From Celeribacter sp. HF31 (GTDB taxonomy: Bacteria > Pseudomonadota > Alphaproteobacteria > Rhodobacterales > Rhodobacteraceae), in assembly GCF_011806455.1 (NCBI RefSeq), contig NZ_JAATOT010000005.1, positions 186,001-250,000 of the forward strand: a DNA stretch of 64,000 nucleotides. Reading direction: 5' to 3'. The notes beneath the pieces were generated by a model that did not search any database, was not told the origin of the DNA, and saw only the letters and a program-made list of their open reading frames with translations. Of the stretch, positions 8,521-18,309 are shown one piece after another. The position numbers and the translations under genes are program-made. How positions within the stretch are numbered: position 1 is the first letter of the stretch; each line of letters opens with the position of its first letter.

Positions 8521-9873
8521 TTACTGCCCTTTTTGCTTTTTGGCCTTCAAAGACTTTAACTTTTCGAACATTCGCACCGCGAGCATCGGTTTGTTCACCT
8601 GTTTCGCCCGCGCGATCGCCAAAGCCCCCGGCTCGATGTCGGAGGTGATCACAGAGCCGCTCGCGGTCATGGCTTCGTCACCCACCGTCACGGGCGCGAC
8701 CAGCATGGTGTTCGACCCGATGAACGCATTGCGGCCAACGATGGTGCGATGTTTGAACACGCCGTCATAGTTACAGGTGATCGTGCCCGCGCCCACATTG
8801 GTGCCGTCGCCAATGTCGGCATCGCCAATGTAACTCAGGTGGTTCACCTTGGTGCCTTCGCCGATCTGGGCGTTTTTCACTTCGACGAAATTGCCGATAT
8901 GCGCGTTGTTCGCCAGCTCCGCACCGGGGCGCAGGCGGGCGAAGGGACCGACGGTCGAGCCCATCGAGACATGGCAGCCCTCGAAGTGGCTGAACGCGCG
9001 GATGCGTGTCAGGGACTCCACGGTCACACCGGGACCAAAGATGACGTTGGGCTCCACCACCGTGTCGCGTCCGATATAGGTGTCGAGTGAGAAGAACACC
9101 GTCTCAGGCGCCATCAAAGTGACGCCATTTTCAAGCGCGTCTGCTCGTTTCATGGTCTGGAAAATGCCTTCGGCACGGGCCAGTTCCGCACGGGTGTTGA
9201 CGCCCAGCGTTTCGGATTCGTCACAGGCGACAGCGGTCGCCGTTTTGCCGGTCTTCCAAGCAATTTCAACGATATCCGGCAGGTAATATTCCCCCGCTGC
9301 ATTGTCGTTTCCGACCTGTTCGAGCAACTCGAAGAGCACGGTGGCGTCGGCGGCCACGAGGCCCGAGTTACAAAACGTAATCGCGCGCTCGGCCTCGGTC
9401 GCGTCCTTGAACTCGACAATGCGGGTGAGCGTGTCGCCCTCCATCACCAGCCGCCCGTAACGCGCCGGATCTTTGGCCTCAAATCCCAGCACGACCACAT
9501 CGGCGGACTTGCGCGCCTCTGCCATGCGCAGGATCGTGTCCTCGGAAATGAAGGGCGTATCGCCGAAGAGCACGATGGCGTCGCCCTCGAAGCCCTCAAG
9601 CGCCGCTTTCGCCTGCAACACTGCGTGCGCTGTGCCGAGTTGGTCTTCCTGGCGGGCAATTACGATGTCTTCGTCGATCTTTGCGGCCTCCGTGGCCACC
9701 TGATCGCCGCCATGACCCACGACCAAGACCGTGCGTTCCGGGTTCAAAGCCGCGCCCGAGGCGAGCGCATGCGCGAACATCGGCGCGTTGCCGATCGGGT
9801 GGAGGACCTTGGGCAGGTCGGAGTTCATCCGTGTGCCTTGCCCGGCGGCCAAGAGAATGAGGGCTGTTGCCAT
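8521..9873 (-). CDS. glmU: Bifunctional N-acetylglucosamine-1-P uridyltransferase / glucosamine-1-P acetyltransferase
   Basis: A 450-residue cytoplasmic enzyme that acetylates GlcN-1-P and couples it to UTP, giving UDP-GlcNAc. The N-terminal nucleotidyltransferase domain carries LAAGQGTRM and K at PKVLHP. The C-terminal half is a left-handed beta-helix of hexapeptide repeats (about residues 250-430), with the acetyltransferase region around HIGNFVEVKN and NYDGVFKH. It is the first gene of a two-gene operon with glmS. A 164-bp gap separates it from the divergent HAD gene at 10038. Confidence 0.96.
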   Translation of the reverse strand: MATALILLAAGQGTRMNSDLPKVLHPIGNAPMFAHALASGAALNPERTVLVVGHGGDQVATEAAKIDEDIVIARQEDQLGTAHAVLQAKAALEGFEGDAIVLFGDTPFISEDTILRMAEARKSADVVVLGFEAKDPARYGRLVMEGDTLTRIVEFKDATEAERAITFCNSGLVAADATVLFELLEQVGNDNAAGEYYLPDIVEIAWKTGKTATAVACDESETLGVNTRAELARAEGIFQTMKRADALENGVTLMAPETVFFSLDTYIGRDTVVEPNVIFGPGVTVESLTRIRAFSHFEGCHVSMGSTVGPFARLRPGAELANNAHIGNFVEVKNAQIGEGTKVNHLSYIGDADIGDGTNVGAGTITCNYDGVFKHRTIVGRNAFIGSNTMLVAPVTVGDEAMTASGSVITSDIEPGALAIARAKQVNKPMLAVRMFEKLKSLKAKKQKGQ

Positions 9874-10037
9874 GGTGTTCGTCCCGATCTGCTCTTTTCT
9901 TTATCTGTTTGCCGTTTTACCCATGATGCACCAAGCCGCAAGGGTTGTGGCATCACAGTTTCTGACGCGAGATTACAGTTGTGGGCGGGGAGCCGCCCAG
10001 AACCGGCGCGATTGGGGCCGCAGGAGGCCAAAACACT

Positions 10038-10703
10038 ATGAAAACCGTTATTTTCGATCTCGACGGGACGCTCGCGGACACTTCCGCCGATTTGATCGCC
10101 GCGGCCAATGCCTGTTTCCGGGGCCTGGGATACGGCGATGTGTTGGACGCGCAAGCGGACGCCCATACGGCCTTTCGCGGCGGGCGGGCGATGCTGACGC
10201 TCGGGTTTTCTCGGGTGAAACCGGGGTTTTCCGAGGATGATGTGATGACGCAATATCCGGTGTTGCTGGAGGCTTATGCCGAGGACATCGACACCCACAC
10301 GCGGCTTTACGAGGGCGCGGTGGAGGCCATCGAGGCGCTGCGCAGCGGGGGCTATGCGGTGGGCGTTTGCACCAACAAGCCCGAAGATTTGGCGGATCGG
10401 TTGCTCACGCGGTTGGGCGTGCGCGACCTGTTCGGATCTATGATCGGGGCGAAGACGGTCGGTGTCTCGAAACCCGATCCGAAGCCCTATCTGGCCGCCG
10501 TCGAAGAGGCTGGCGGCGTGCTGACGCAGTCCTTCCTCGTGGGCGATACCGAAACGGATCGTTCGACCGCCAAGGCGGCGGGGGTGCCCTGTGCCTTGGT
10601 GACCTTCGGACCCGATGGCGATGGGGTGAAACGGTTGGAGCCGGAGGCGTTGCTAACGCATTACAATGACTTGGGTCGTTTGACGCGGGAGTTGATCGGA
10701 TGA
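10038..10703 (+). CDS. gph: HAD-family phosphoglycolate phosphatase-like hydrolase
   Basis: A 221-residue HAD hydrolase. Motif I is DLDGTLADTSAD at residues 6-17 (nucleophile D6), motif II is VCTNKPED, and motifs III/IV are KPDPKPYL and VGDTETD. The cap insertion after motif I and the overall pattern fit phosphoglycolate phosphatase, which salvages 2-phosphoglycolate from DNA repair or photorespiratory side reactions; substrate range within HAD cannot be fixed from sequence alone. The ATG at 10038 has a good AGGAGG upstream, so longer in-frame starts were rejected. It overlaps the DegT gene by 4 bp (ATGA), implying translational coupling. Confidence 0.8.
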   Translation: MKTVIFDLDGTLADTSADLIAAANACFRGLGYGDVLDAQADAHTAFRGGRAMLTLGFSRVKPGFSEDDVMTQYPVLLEAYAEDIDTHTRLYEGAVEAIEALRSGGYAVGVCTNKPEDLADRLLTRLGVRDLFGSMIGAKTVGVSKPDPKPYLAAVEEAGGVLTQSFLVGDTETDRSTAKAAGVPCALVTFGPDGDGVKRLEPEALLTHYNDLGRLTRELIG

Positions 10704-11890
10704 GCGACGAGGTTTTTAGAGGCAATTTCACCCAACAGGAACCGATCCCGGAAGAGGCCATCGCGGCCGCTGTTGCGGTGATGCGTTCGGGACGGCTGCA
10801 CCGCTACAACACCGCGCCGGGGGAGGCGGGGGAGGTTGCCCTGCTTGAAGAGGAGTTTGCGGCTTACACGGGGGCGAAATATTGTCTTGCCGTGGCCTCG
10901 GGCGGTTATGCTCTGGGGTGCGCCTTGCGTGCGCTGGAGGTCCAGCCCGGTGCGCCGGTTTTGACCAACGCCTTCACGCTCGCGCCTGTGCCCGGCGCGA
11001 TTGCGAGCGTGGGCGCCAAGCCCGTGTTTGTCGGCGTGACCGAGGGGCTGGTGATTGATCTCGATGATCTTCAGGTGAAGATCGCTGAGACGGGCGCCAA
11101 GGTTTTGATGCTGTCCCACATGCGCGGTCATATCGTCGATATGGATGCGCTGATGTACATCTGTAACGGCGCGGGCGTGGCGGTCATTGAGGATTGCGCG
11201 CATACCATGGGCGCGCATTGGGACGGGGTGCCGTCGGGCCGGCATGGCGTGGTCGGTTGCTATTCGACGCAGACCTATAAACATATCAATTCGGGCGAAG
11301 GCGGGTTCCTGATCACCGATGATGACGAGATCGCCGCGCGGGCCATCATGTTGTCGGGATCGTACATGTTATATGGCAAGCACCTGGCCGGTCCTAGCCC
11401 GGATGTGTTCGAAAAGGTCAAATATACCACGCCGAATGTCTCGGGTCGGATGGACCATCTCAGGGCCGCGATCCTGCGGGTGCAGCTGCGGAGCCTGGAG
11501 GCGCAGGTCGAAAACTGGAACGCGCGCTATCGTGTGGTCGAGGAGGGGCTGCGGGACACGCCGGGTCTGACGTTGATCGACCGACCGCAACAGGAACATT
11601 ACGTCGGCTCGTCGTTTCAATTCCTGCTGATGGATTGGGCCGACGCCAAGATCGAAGCGCTGGTCGCCGCCTGTCTCAAACGCGGGGCCGAGCTGAAATG
11701 GTTCGGCGCGCCGGAGCCGACGGCCTTTACCTCGCGTTACGAGAGCTGGCGCTACGCCGAGCCGCAGAGCCTGCCGGACAGCGACCGGGTGCTGCGCGCG
11801 ATCATGGATATGCGCCTGCCGCTGACTTTCAGTCTTGAGGATTGCGCGATGCTGGCGCGGATCATTCGCGATGAGGTGCAGAACCTGTAA
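10700..11890 (+). CDS. DegT/DnrJ/EryC1-family PLP aminotransferase
   Basis: A 396-residue fold-type I PLP enzyme of the family that makes amino-sugars and related compounds. The internal-aldimine lysine is K194 in TYKHINSGEGG, the family signature region; D165 in IEDCAHTMG should hold the PLP pyridine nitrogen, and VASGGYALGCAL binds the phosphate. It overlaps the HAD phosphatase by 4 bp. No other nucleotide-sugar or O-antigen genes surround it, so its product is unclear: surface glycan, antibiotic-type amino-sugar or other small metabolite are all open. Confidence 0.8.
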   Translation: MSDEVFRGNFTQQEPIPEEAIAAAVAVMRSGRLHRYNTAPGEAGEVALLEEEFAAYTGAKYCLAVASGGYALGCALRALEVQPGAPVLTNAFTLAPVPGAIASVGAKPVFVGVTEGLVIDLDDLQVKIAETGAKVLMLSHMRGHIVDMDALMYICNGAGVAVIEDCAHTMGAHWDGVPSGRHGVVGCYSTQTYKHINSGEGGFLITDDDEIAARAIMLSGSYMLYGKHLAGPSPDVFEKVKYTTPNVSGRMDHLRAAILRVQLRSLEAQVENWNARYRVVEEGLRDTPGLTLIDRPQQEHYVGSSFQFLLMDWADAKIEALVAACLKRGAELKWFGAPEPTAFTSRYESWRYAEPQSLPDSDRVLRAIMDMRLPLTFSLEDCAMLARIIRDEVQNL

Positions 11891-11928
11891 CGCCGCGCCT
11901 ACCCTTAATTTTAAAAGGATTTTTTGAC

Positions 11929-12639
11929 ATGACATGGGCGTTGATTGAACCCGGATTTGGTGGCGATTATTGGCCGGAAGTGGAAATGAAGGCCTATGAC
12001 GAGGTTTTGGCGGACTATTGGCGTAATGAGATTTCTGACGAGGACAAAAAAGAGCGCTTTCAAGCGATCTCAACATATGAGCATTTTGTCGCTTTGAAGT
12101 TTTCAAAAGAGATCGGGACCAGCCCGTTTGGACGCGTGTTGACCCCGCTTTTGGAGCATGAAGCGCCGACTGTTGTCGAGGCGCAGAAGAGCTACAAGAA
12201 CCTGGCCTCAATGATCCGCATTGGTCATTGGGCGGTGGATGAAGCGCTTAAGGCGATCATCGAAGAGATTGAGCCGGGCGTGCATCAGTTCTGGCCGGTG
12301 ACCATCACCATGCCGCGGGGCAAGACCTATCCCAAAGAATATTATGTCATGGTGATTGGCACATTCCTCGACAGTTTTCGGCCCGAGGCCTGTGCTGAGG
12401 GGCTTGTGACGCGAACTGTCAAAAACGAGCACTTCCACTTTAACGAGATCAAGCTTGCGATGAAAAAGGCAGATTATGCCGGTTTGGCGTTTTCCAAAGC
12501 TGCGATTGGAGATCACCATTTATGGCGGGAAAGGACCCTGCGTAGCTGGCCGGAATTTATGATGTCCGACAAGCTGAAAGAGGCGATTGATGCCGCCGGT
12601 CTGCGGATGCCCAAGCTTTATCCGGTGAAAGATGTGTGA
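11929..12639 (+). CDS. Imm11/DUF1629-like protein (possible orphan immunity protein)
   Basis: A 236-residue soluble protein with no signal peptide. The middle (IEEIEPGVHQFWPVTI, about residues 112-127) and the C-terminus (HHLWRERTL, then MMSDKLKEAIDAAGLRMPKL) match what I know of the Imm11/DUF1629 family, immunity proteins of polymorphic toxin systems. No toxin gene is adjacent; the preceding gene is a DegT aminotransferase 38 bp upstream. Base composition is visibly lower in GC than its neighbours (29 of 60 bases in 11941-12000), which suggests transfer. The ATG follows AAAAGGA. Family assignment is from memory of the pattern; the immunity role is inference. Confidence 0.55.
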   Translation: MTWALIEPGFGGDYWPEVEMKAYDEVLADYWRNEISDEDKKERFQAISTYEHFVALKFSKEIGTSPFGRVLTPLLEHEAPTVVEAQKSYKNLASMIRIGHWAVDEALKAIIEEIEPGVHQFWPVTITMPRGKTYPKEYYVMVIGTFLDSFRPEACAEGLVTRTVKNEHFHFNEIKLAMKKADYAGLAFSKAAIGDHHLWRERTLRSWPEFMMSDKLKEAIDAAGLRMPKLYPVKDV

Positions 12640-12817
12640 GGGCTGGGGGGCCCCGAACTCTGCACAACTGGCAGCTTTCCGACTAAAAAACTAAGGAAAA
12701 ACCTCTCGAATCGTGCGACTGTTGAAATTTCCGCCGCAGCGCCGCAAAATCGGATGGACGGATCAAAAAAACTTGCCACCCCCCTTGAAACATGGGGCTT
12801 TCTCACGCTGGCGTTGG

Positions 12818-12846
12818 TTGACCATAGTGTCGCAGGGGGCTAAACC
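12818..12846 (+). promoter_or_regulatory. Candidate promoter of the nuo operon
   Basis: TTGACC at 12818-12823, a 17-bp spacer, then TAAACC at 12841-12846. Transcription would start near 12853, about 75 nt upstream of nuoA. The -35 is good (5/6) and the -10 weak, as is usual in GC-rich alphaproteobacteria. The 287-bp gap before nuoA contains no gene. Confidence 0.4.
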
Positions 12847-12926
12847 ACGACAAGCTAGCAAAGCAGCGCGCCTGCGATCGCCTGACATCCGTCCCGCGAA
12901 GAAGCGCGCCTATCAAGGAGCCGCTC

Positions 12927-13292
12927 GTGGAAGTCTTGCTTCGGGAATATCTCCCTATCGTCATTTTCCTCGGCCTCGCCATCGTGCTGGGTCTTGTGTT
13001 CATCTTCGCAGCTCTCATCCTCGCCGTTCGCAATCCCGACCCTGAGAAAGTGTCGGCCTATGAGTGCGGATTCAACGCATTCGACGACGCGCGGATGAAA
13101 TTCGACGTGCGGTTCTACCTCGTGTCGATCCTGTTCATCATTTTCGATCTCGAAATCGCTTTCCTGTTTCCCTGGGCCGTCGCGTTCAAGGACATCGGGA
13201 TCGTGGGCTTCTGGTCGATGATGGTGTTCCTCGCTGTGCTGACCGTGGGCTTTGCCTATGAATGGAAGAAAGGGGCGCTGGAATGGGCGTGA
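12927..13292 (+). CDS. nuoA: NADH-quinone oxidoreductase subunit A
   Basis: A 121-residue membrane subunit of complex I with three transmembrane helices (about residues 8-30, 62-84 and 89-110). The conserved loop [21 protein letters not shown] contributes to the quinone-site region. Translation starts at GTG, with AAGGAG six bases upstream. It is the first gene of the long nuo unit and overlaps nuoB by 10 bp. Confidence 0.95.
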   Translation: MEVLLREYLPIVIFLGLAIVLGLVFIFAALILAVRNPDPEKVSAYECGFNAFDDARMKFDVRFYLVSILFIIFDLEIAFLFPWAVAFKDIGIVGFWSMMVFLAVLTVGFAYEWKKGALEWA

Positions 13293-13816
13293 CGACCGGA
13301 GCCAACACCGCAGGTGTGGACAAGGAGCATTCCACGCAGGTTCTCAACAAGGAACTGCAGGACAAGGGCTTTTTGCTGACCTCCACGGAAGACATCATCA
13401 ACTGGGCGCGCACCGGGTCGCTGCACTGGATGACCTTTGGTCTCGCCTGCTGCGCTGTCGAGATGATGCATACGTCGATGCCGCGTTACGACCTTGAGCG
13501 GTACGGTACGGCCCCGCGCGCCTCTCCGCGCCAGTCCGACCTGATGATCGTCGCGGGCACGCTGACCAATAAAATGGCGCCGGCGCTGCGCAAGGTTTAC
13601 GACCAGATGCCGGAGCCGCGTTACGTGATCTCCATGGGGTCCTGCGCCAACGGTGGTGGCTATTATCACTACAGCTATTCGGTGGTGCGCGGCTGTGACC
13701 GCATCGTGCCTGTGGACGTCTATGTCCCCGGCTGCCCGCCGACCGCAGAGGCGCTGATGTACGGCATTCTGCAGCTGCAACGCAAAATCCGCCGCACCGG
13801 CACGATCGCCCGCTAA
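13283..13816 (+). CDS. nuoB: NADH-quinone oxidoreductase subunit B
   Basis: A 177-residue peripheral-arm subunit that holds cluster N2, the last [4Fe-4S] cluster before ubiquinone. The ligands are the tandem C56-C57 (GLACCAVEM), C121 (GSCANGG) and C151 (PGCPPT). I chose the ATG at 13283 rather than 13262: an AGGGG stretch lies about 8 bases upstream of it, and the N-terminus then resembles other Rhodobacteraceae NuoB proteins. The gene overlaps the end of nuoA. Confidence 0.95.
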   Translation: MGVTTGANTAGVDKEHSTQVLNKELQDKGFLLTSTEDIINWARTGSLHWMTFGLACCAVEMMHTSMPRYDLERYGTAPRASPRQSDLMIVAGTLTNKMAPALRKVYDQMPEPRYVISMGSCANGGGYYHYSYSVVRGCDRIVPVDVYVPGCPPTAEALMYGILQLQRKIRRTGTIAR

Positions 13817-13828
13817 GGAGAGCATGAG

Positions 13829-14428
13829 ATGAGCGAAGCCCTCCAAGAACTTGCTGCGCATATCGAGATCAAGCGTCCGAACGATGTGTTGAAAACCGAG
13901 GTGGCTTACGGTGAGCTGACCGTCACGGTCACCTCCGCAGGCATCGTCGATTTCGTCGAGTTTCTGAAGACCGACAGCACCTGTAAATTCTCCTCTCTGG
14001 TGGACATCACGGCGGTCGATCATCCGAGCCGCGATCAGCGGTTCGATGTGGTCTATCACTTCCTGTCGATGTACCAGAACCAGCGTATCCGCGTCATTGC
14101 GTCGGTGCGCGAAGAGGAAACCATCCCGTCGATCATCGCCGTCCACCCCTCCGCGGGCTGGTTCGAACGTGAGACTTTCGACATGTTCGGGATCATTTTC
14201 TCCGGTCACCCGGACCTGCGGCGCCTGCTGACGGATTACGGTTTCCGTGGCTACCCGCTGCGCAAGGATTTCCCGGCGACGGGCTACACCGAAGTGCGCT
14301 ATGACGAAGAGCTGAAGCGCGTCGTCTACGAGCCGGTGAGCCTGGTGCAGGAATACCGCCAGTTCGATAACCTTTCCCCGTGGGAAGGCGCGAAATACAT
14401 CCTTCCCGGCGACGAGAAGGGAGCCTGA
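13829..14428 (+). CDS. nuoC: NADH-quinone oxidoreductase subunit C
   Basis: A 199-residue 30-kDa subunit of the peripheral arm. It carries the family motif [20 protein letters not shown], then [14 protein letters not shown]. It is separate from nuoD, unlike the NuoCD fusion of enterobacteria. Translation starts at an ATG with TAAGGAGA upstream, 12 bp after nuoB. Between it and nuoD lies an unrelated sulfotransferase gene. Confidence 0.95.
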   Translation: MSEALQELAAHIEIKRPNDVLKTEVAYGELTVTVTSAGIVDFVEFLKTDSTCKFSSLVDITAVDHPSRDQRFDVVYHFLSMYQNQRIRVIASVREEETIPSIIAVHPSAGWFERETFDMFGIIFSGHPDLRRLLTDYGFRGYPLRKDFPATGYTEVRYDEELKRVVYEPVSLVQEYRQFDNLSPWEGAKYILPGDEKGA

Positions 14429-14429
14429 T

Positions 14430-15326
14430 GTGAGCGGCGATCCGGCCATCATGATCTGCGTTGGCGCGACCAAAGCGGGCACCAGCTCGCTTTATCGCTA
14501 TTTGCACGATCACCCGGATTGCCACCTGCGCTCGATCAAGGAATTGCATTATTTCGACACGGTCGAGAACAACGACTACGCGTTTCAATTCGACGTTTTC
14601 TCGCGGCTGCGCGCGGATTTGGTCCGGCGCCAGGACATTGCGCGGAGCAACGCCAATCTTTGGAAAGTCACCAATCTCGAACGCCAGATCATGGATGTCG
14701 ATGAAATGGTGCGCATTCTGGAGCTGGGCGAAGAGGGGGTCTCGGACTATCTCTTCTACCTGCTGGACGGGATTGGCGACAAGAAGCTCGCGGGCGACAT
14801 AACGCCGGGCTACGGGTTGCTCTCCGAGGACCGGCTGCGCGACATGGCACATATGGCGCCGGACGTGCGGTTCGTGTTCATGATGCGCGATCCGGTGGAC
14901 CGGCTCTGGTCGCATGTGCGGATGCAGGCCTCGCGCCAGCGCCGCCCCGGCGAAGAGGTCGCGGTCAAGGCCAAGCGGATCATGAATCGTGTGGTCAATC
15001 GCGATCTGGAAAAACACATTGCGCCGCGTGGCGACTACGAAGGCATCGTGGAAAAGCTCAAACGCGCGGTGCCCGAAGACAAGCTTTTGGTGGGCTTCAC
15101 CGAGGATCTTTTGACGGGCGAAGGGCTTCAGAGCCTCTGCGCCTTTCTGGGGATCGCGGCCAAGCCCGTGGAAAAAGAACCGCACTCCCATAAGGGCGTG
15201 AAACTGCAACTGAGTGACAAGCAACGGCATGAGGCGGCGCGCTTTCTGGCCCCGCAGTATGCCTATGTGGAAAAGACCTTTGGCGAGCTGCCCGCGCGGT
15301 GGCAAGCGAATATGGCGAGGATCTGA
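14430..15326 (+). CDS. PAPS-dependent sulfotransferase family protein inside the nuo operon
   Basis: A 298-residue cytosolic sulfotransferase-fold protein. The 5'-phosphosulfate loop is GATKAGTSSLYRYL (residues 12-25, K15 the expected PAPS contact), and the 3'-phosphate motif is FMMRDPVDRLWSH (about 149-161). The family moves sulfate from PAPS to a hydroxyl or amine of a carbohydrate, lipid or small molecule. It begins at GTG one base after the nuoC stop, with AAGGGA upstream, and its stop abuts the nuoD start, so it must be co-transcribed with nuo. Nothing known links sulfotransfer to complex I; the acceptor is unknown. Confidence 0.82.
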   Translation: MSGDPAIMICVGATKAGTSSLYRYLHDHPDCHLRSIKELHYFDTVENNDYAFQFDVFSRLRADLVRRQDIARSNANLWKVTNLERQIMDVDEMVRILELGEEGVSDYLFYLLDGIGDKKLAGDITPGYGLLSEDRLRDMAHMAPDVRFVFMMRDPVDRLWSHVRMQASRQRRPGEEVAVKAKRIMNRVVNRDLEKHIAPRGDYEGIVEKLKRAVPEDKLLVGFTEDLLTGEGLQSLCAFLGIAAKPVEKEPHSHKGVKLQLSDKQRHEAARFLAPQYAYVEKTFGELPARWQANMARI

Positions 15327-16571
15327 ATGATGGACGGCGACATCCGGCAAAACACCTATGACGATGGGTCGCATGACGCGACGGACGGTGAACAGAAGAT
15401 CCGGAATTTCAACATCAACTTCGGGCCCCAGCACCCTGCGGCCCACGGTGTGTTGCGGATGGTTCTGGAGCTGGACGGCGAGATCGTGGAACGGGCCGAC
15501 CCGCATATCGGGCTGTTGCACCGCGGCACCGAAAAGCTGATGGAAAACCGCACCTATCTGCAAAACCTGCCGTATCTCGACCGCCTCGATTACGTGGCGC
15601 CGATGAACCAGGAACATGCCTGGTGTCTGGCGATCGAACGTCTGGCCGGTGTCGAAGTGCCGCGCCGCGCGTCTTTGATCCGCGTGCTCTATTCCGAGAT
15701 CGGCCGTGTGCTGAACCACCTCCTGAACGTCACCACCGGCGCGATGGACGTGGGCGCTTTGACGCCGCCGCTTTGGGGCTTTGAAGAGCGTGAAAAGCTC
15801 ATGATCTTCTACGAGCGCGCTTGCGGTGCCCGTCTGCACTCCGCCTATTTCCGCCCGGGTGGCGTCCATCAGGACCTGCCGCCGGAGCTGATAGACGATA
15901 TCGAGGCCTGGGCCGACGCTTTCCCGAAGGTTCTCGACGACATTCACTACCTGATTTCCGACAACCGCATCTTCAAACAGCGGACTGTCGACATCGGTCT
16001 GATCACCGAACAGGAAGCGCTCGACTGGGGCTTCTCCGGCGTGATGGTGCGGGGCTCCGGCATGGCCTGGGACCTGCGTCGCAGCCAGCCTTATGAGTGC
16101 TACGACGAGTTCGATTTCCAGATCCCCGTCGGCACCAATGGCGACTGCTACGACCGCTACATGGTGCGGATGCAGGAGATGACCGAGGCGACGAAGATCA
16201 TCAAACAATGTGTGGCCAAGCTGCGTGAACCGGAAAATCAGGGCGATGTTCTGGCCCGTGGCAAACTCACACCGCCGAAGCGCAAGGATATGAAGACCTC
16301 GATGGAGGCGCTTATCCACCACTTCAAACTCTACACCGAAGGGTTCAAACTGCCCGAGGGTGAGGTCTACGCCGCAGTCGAAGCGCCGAAGGGCGAGTTT
16401 GGCGTCTACCTCAATTCGGACGGCTCGAACAAACCCTACCGCGCGAAACTGCGCGCGCCGGGCTACCTTCACTTGCAGGCGATGGATCACATGGCGAAAG
16501 GTCACCAGCTGGCCGACGTCTCCGCCCTCATCGCCACCATGGACATCGTTTTCGGGGAGGTCGACCGTTGA
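15327..16571 (+). CDS. nuoD: NADH-quinone oxidoreductase subunit D
   Basis: A 414-residue 49-kDa subunit, evolved from the large subunit of [NiFe] hydrogenases, forming much of the ubiquinone pocket with NuoB. Visible motifs are [14 protein letters not shown] near the N-terminus, [29 protein letters not shown] and the C-terminal [10 protein letters not shown]. The ATG follows the sulfotransferase stop directly; a second ATG one codon later is an alternative. The last bases overlap the start of the small lipoprotein gene. Confidence 0.96.
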   Translation: MMDGDIRQNTYDDGSHDATDGEQKIRNFNINFGPQHPAAHGVLRMVLELDGEIVERADPHIGLLHRGTEKLMENRTYLQNLPYLDRLDYVAPMNQEHAWCLAIERLAGVEVPRRASLIRVLYSEIGRVLNHLLNVTTGAMDVGALTPPLWGFEEREKLMIFYERACGARLHSAYFRPGGVHQDLPPELIDDIEAWADAFPKVLDDIHYLISDNRIFKQRTVDIGLITEQEALDWGFSGVMVRGSGMAWDLRRSQPYECYDEFDFQIPVGTNGDCYDRYMVRMQEMTEATKIIKQCVAKLREPENQGDVLARGKLTPPKRKDMKTSMEALIHHFKLYTEGFKLPEGEVYAAVEAPKGEFGVYLNSDGSNKPYRAKLRAPGYLHLQAMDHMAKGHQLADVSALIATMDIVFGEVDR

Positions 16572-17026
16572 CGACCATCACGATCTCTCGGTCAGGTGTT
16601 GCTGCGGGTATCATGCTGTGCATGTTGGCGGGCTGTGTAGAGGATACCTCTGTGCCCCGTGAAACATATACTCTGAACCGAGCGGTTCCTCAGCCTGCCG
16701 CCGGGACAATACCTGAGCGTGAGCCTTGGCAATTGTGCAAGTTACCAGAGGACCTCTGTCGGAAGGCGGTTGCGCTACGGTACGAGAACAATGTTGCTCC
16801 CGAGGGAACGCGTGAGCTTGTAGTGGCGCTGGAAGAGGCGAACATAGAAGCCTACAAGACCTGTGAACGGCCCATGAATATGTCACGTGTGAATGCATCT
16901 CCGAAAGGTGGCATGAAGCTCGTGCATACTGGCTTCAGCCAAGGAGCCACAGGGATTTCGATTGCTTTTGCTAATGAAACAGATTGCGCTGGGCCACGCC
17001 CCGGTGGAACTTTTGGAATAAGGTAA
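16568..17026 (+). CDS. Small predicted lipoprotein between nuoD and nuoE
   Basis: A 152-residue product of unknown family. The N-terminus is a lipoprotein signal peptide: a short basic-polar start, a hydrophobic core ([10 protein letters not shown]) and lipobox LAGC with C23. The mature part has three further cysteines (57, 63 and about 97) plus one near the end. It starts at TTG, the only reasonable start before the lipobox, overlapping the nuoD stop by 4 bp. Base composition is less GC-rich than nuoD and nuoE. A lipoprotein here would sit on the periplasmic face, the opposite side from the complex I peripheral arm, so its place in the operon is notable but unexplained. Confidence 0.7.
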   Translation: MTTITISRSGVAAGIMLCMLAGCVEDTSVPRETYTLNRAVPQPAAGTIPEREPWQLCKLPEDLCRKAVALRYENNVAPEGTRELVVALEEANIEAYKTCERPMNMSRVNASPKGGMKLVHTGFSQGATGISIAFANETDCAGPRPGGTFGIR

Positions 17027-17035
17027 GGACGTTCT

Positions 17036-18238
17036 ATGCTACGCCGTCTCTATCACGAACAACCCGCCTCTTTCGAATTCACGCCCGCGAACCTCGCCTG
17101 GGCTGAGGGGCAGATCGCGAAATATCCCGAAGGGCGTCAGCAATCGGCGGTTATCCCGCTGTTGTGGCGCGCGCAAGAGCAAGAGGGCTGGCTCACCAAA
17201 CCGGCCATCGAATATATCGCCGACATGCTGGGCATGGCCGATATTCGCGTGCTTGAGGTCGCGACCTTCTACTTCATGTTCCAACTGCAACCTGTTGGGT
17301 CTGTTGCGCATATTCAGGTTTGCGGCACAACGACCTGCATGATTTGCGGCTCGGGCGACATCATTTCGGTCTGCAAAGAGAAAATCGCGCCGACGCAGCA
17401 CACGCTGTCGGCGGATGGCAAGTTTTCCTGGGAAGAGGTCGAGTGCCTTGGTGCTTGCGCCAACGCGCCGATGGCTCAGATCGGCAAGGACTATTACGAA
17501 GACCTCACGGCTGAGAATTTCTCCAAGCTTCTGGACGATATGGCCGCAGGCACTGTGCCGGTGCCGGGCTCGCAACAGGGGCGCTATTCGTCGGAGCCCG
17601 CCGGTGGGCCGAATGTGCTGGCCGACTACAAAGGCACGGGCGCGCAGTATAATGGCTCCGTGCAGATCGCCATGGACGTCGGTGACACGCTCAAGCGCAT
17701 CGACGGCACCGAAGTGCCGCTTTTGACGCCTTGGATTTCCAAAGGCGCGGGGCATGGTGGCGCGGGCAAATCCGTGCCGAAACCGGCGCCGACGCCGAAA
17801 TCCGCCGTGCAACAGGCGGCAGAAAAGAAAGCCTCGGACAAGCTCGAAGCCAAACCTGCGGCGAACACGCCCGCGTCGGACACCGGCGTGACCAAACAGC
17901 AAGCTGATGCCAAATCCAAGGCCCAGCCGGTCTCCAAAGCCGAACCCGTCGAAGGTGAGGTCGCGGAGAAGAAACCGCGCACCATGAAAGCGCCGCGCAA
18001 AGCGGGTGCCGATGATCTGAAAAAGCTCAAAGGCGTGGGTCCGAAGCTTGAGCAGACGCTCAACGAGCTGGGCTTTTGGCATTTCGATCAGGTGGCGAAA
18101 TGGACGGCGGAAGAGATCGCCTGGGTCGATGCGCGGCTGAAGTTCAAAGGCCGGATCCAACGCGATGGCTGGATTGACCAGGCCAAAATCCTCGCCGAAG
18201 GCGGAGAGACCGAATTTTCGAAACGTGCGAAATACTGA
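17036..18238 (+). CDS. nuoE: NADH-quinone oxidoreductase subunit E with C-terminal helix-hairpin-helix extension
   Basis: A 400-residue version of the 24-kDa subunit (about 165-240 in most bacteria). Residues 1-160 are the thioredoxin-like domain with cluster N1a ligands C96, C101, C137 and C141. After about residue 225 comes a Lys/Ala/Pro-rich linker, and residues 325-400 form a helix-hairpin-helix-type domain ([14 protein letters not shown], then [12 protein letters not shown] and EFSKRAK). Extended NuoE proteins are known in Rhodobacteraceae. The tail is strikingly similar to that of the next gene's product. The ATG follows AAGGTAAGGAC. Confidence 0.94.
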   Translation: MLRRLYHEQPASFEFTPANLAWAEGQIAKYPEGRQQSAVIPLLWRAQEQEGWLTKPAIEYIADMLGMADIRVLEVATFYFMFQLQPVGSVAHIQVCGTTTCMICGSGDIISVCKEKIAPTQHTLSADGKFSWEEVECLGACANAPMAQIGKDYYEDLTAENFSKLLDDMAAGTVPVPGSQQGRYSSEPAGGPNVLADYKGTGAQYNGSVQIAMDVGDTLKRIDGTEVPLLTPWISKGAGHGGAGKSVPKPAPTPKSAVQQAAEKKASDKLEAKPAANTPASDTGVTKQQADAKSKAQPVSKAEPVEGEVAEKKPRTMKAPRKAGADDLKKLKGVGPKLEQTLNELGFWHFDQVAKWTAEEIAWVDARLKFKGRIQRDGWIDQAKILAEGGETEFSKRAKY

Positions 18239-18309
18239 GACGAAAAGCTCGAGAGGCCAAAGAAATCGGCCCGAATGAGTGATCAACAGGGATATTTCAG
18301 GAGTACCAC

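Noticed and set aside
12781-12800. CCCC ... GGGG hairpin upstream of nuo as a riboswitch or attenuator
   Set aside because: Only four paired bases with a long loop; it lies upstream of the candidate transcription start.
14193-16505. Open frame of 770 codons antisense to the sulfotransferase and nuoD
   Set aside because: A shadow frame: the plus strand carries two well recognised proteins over the same span.
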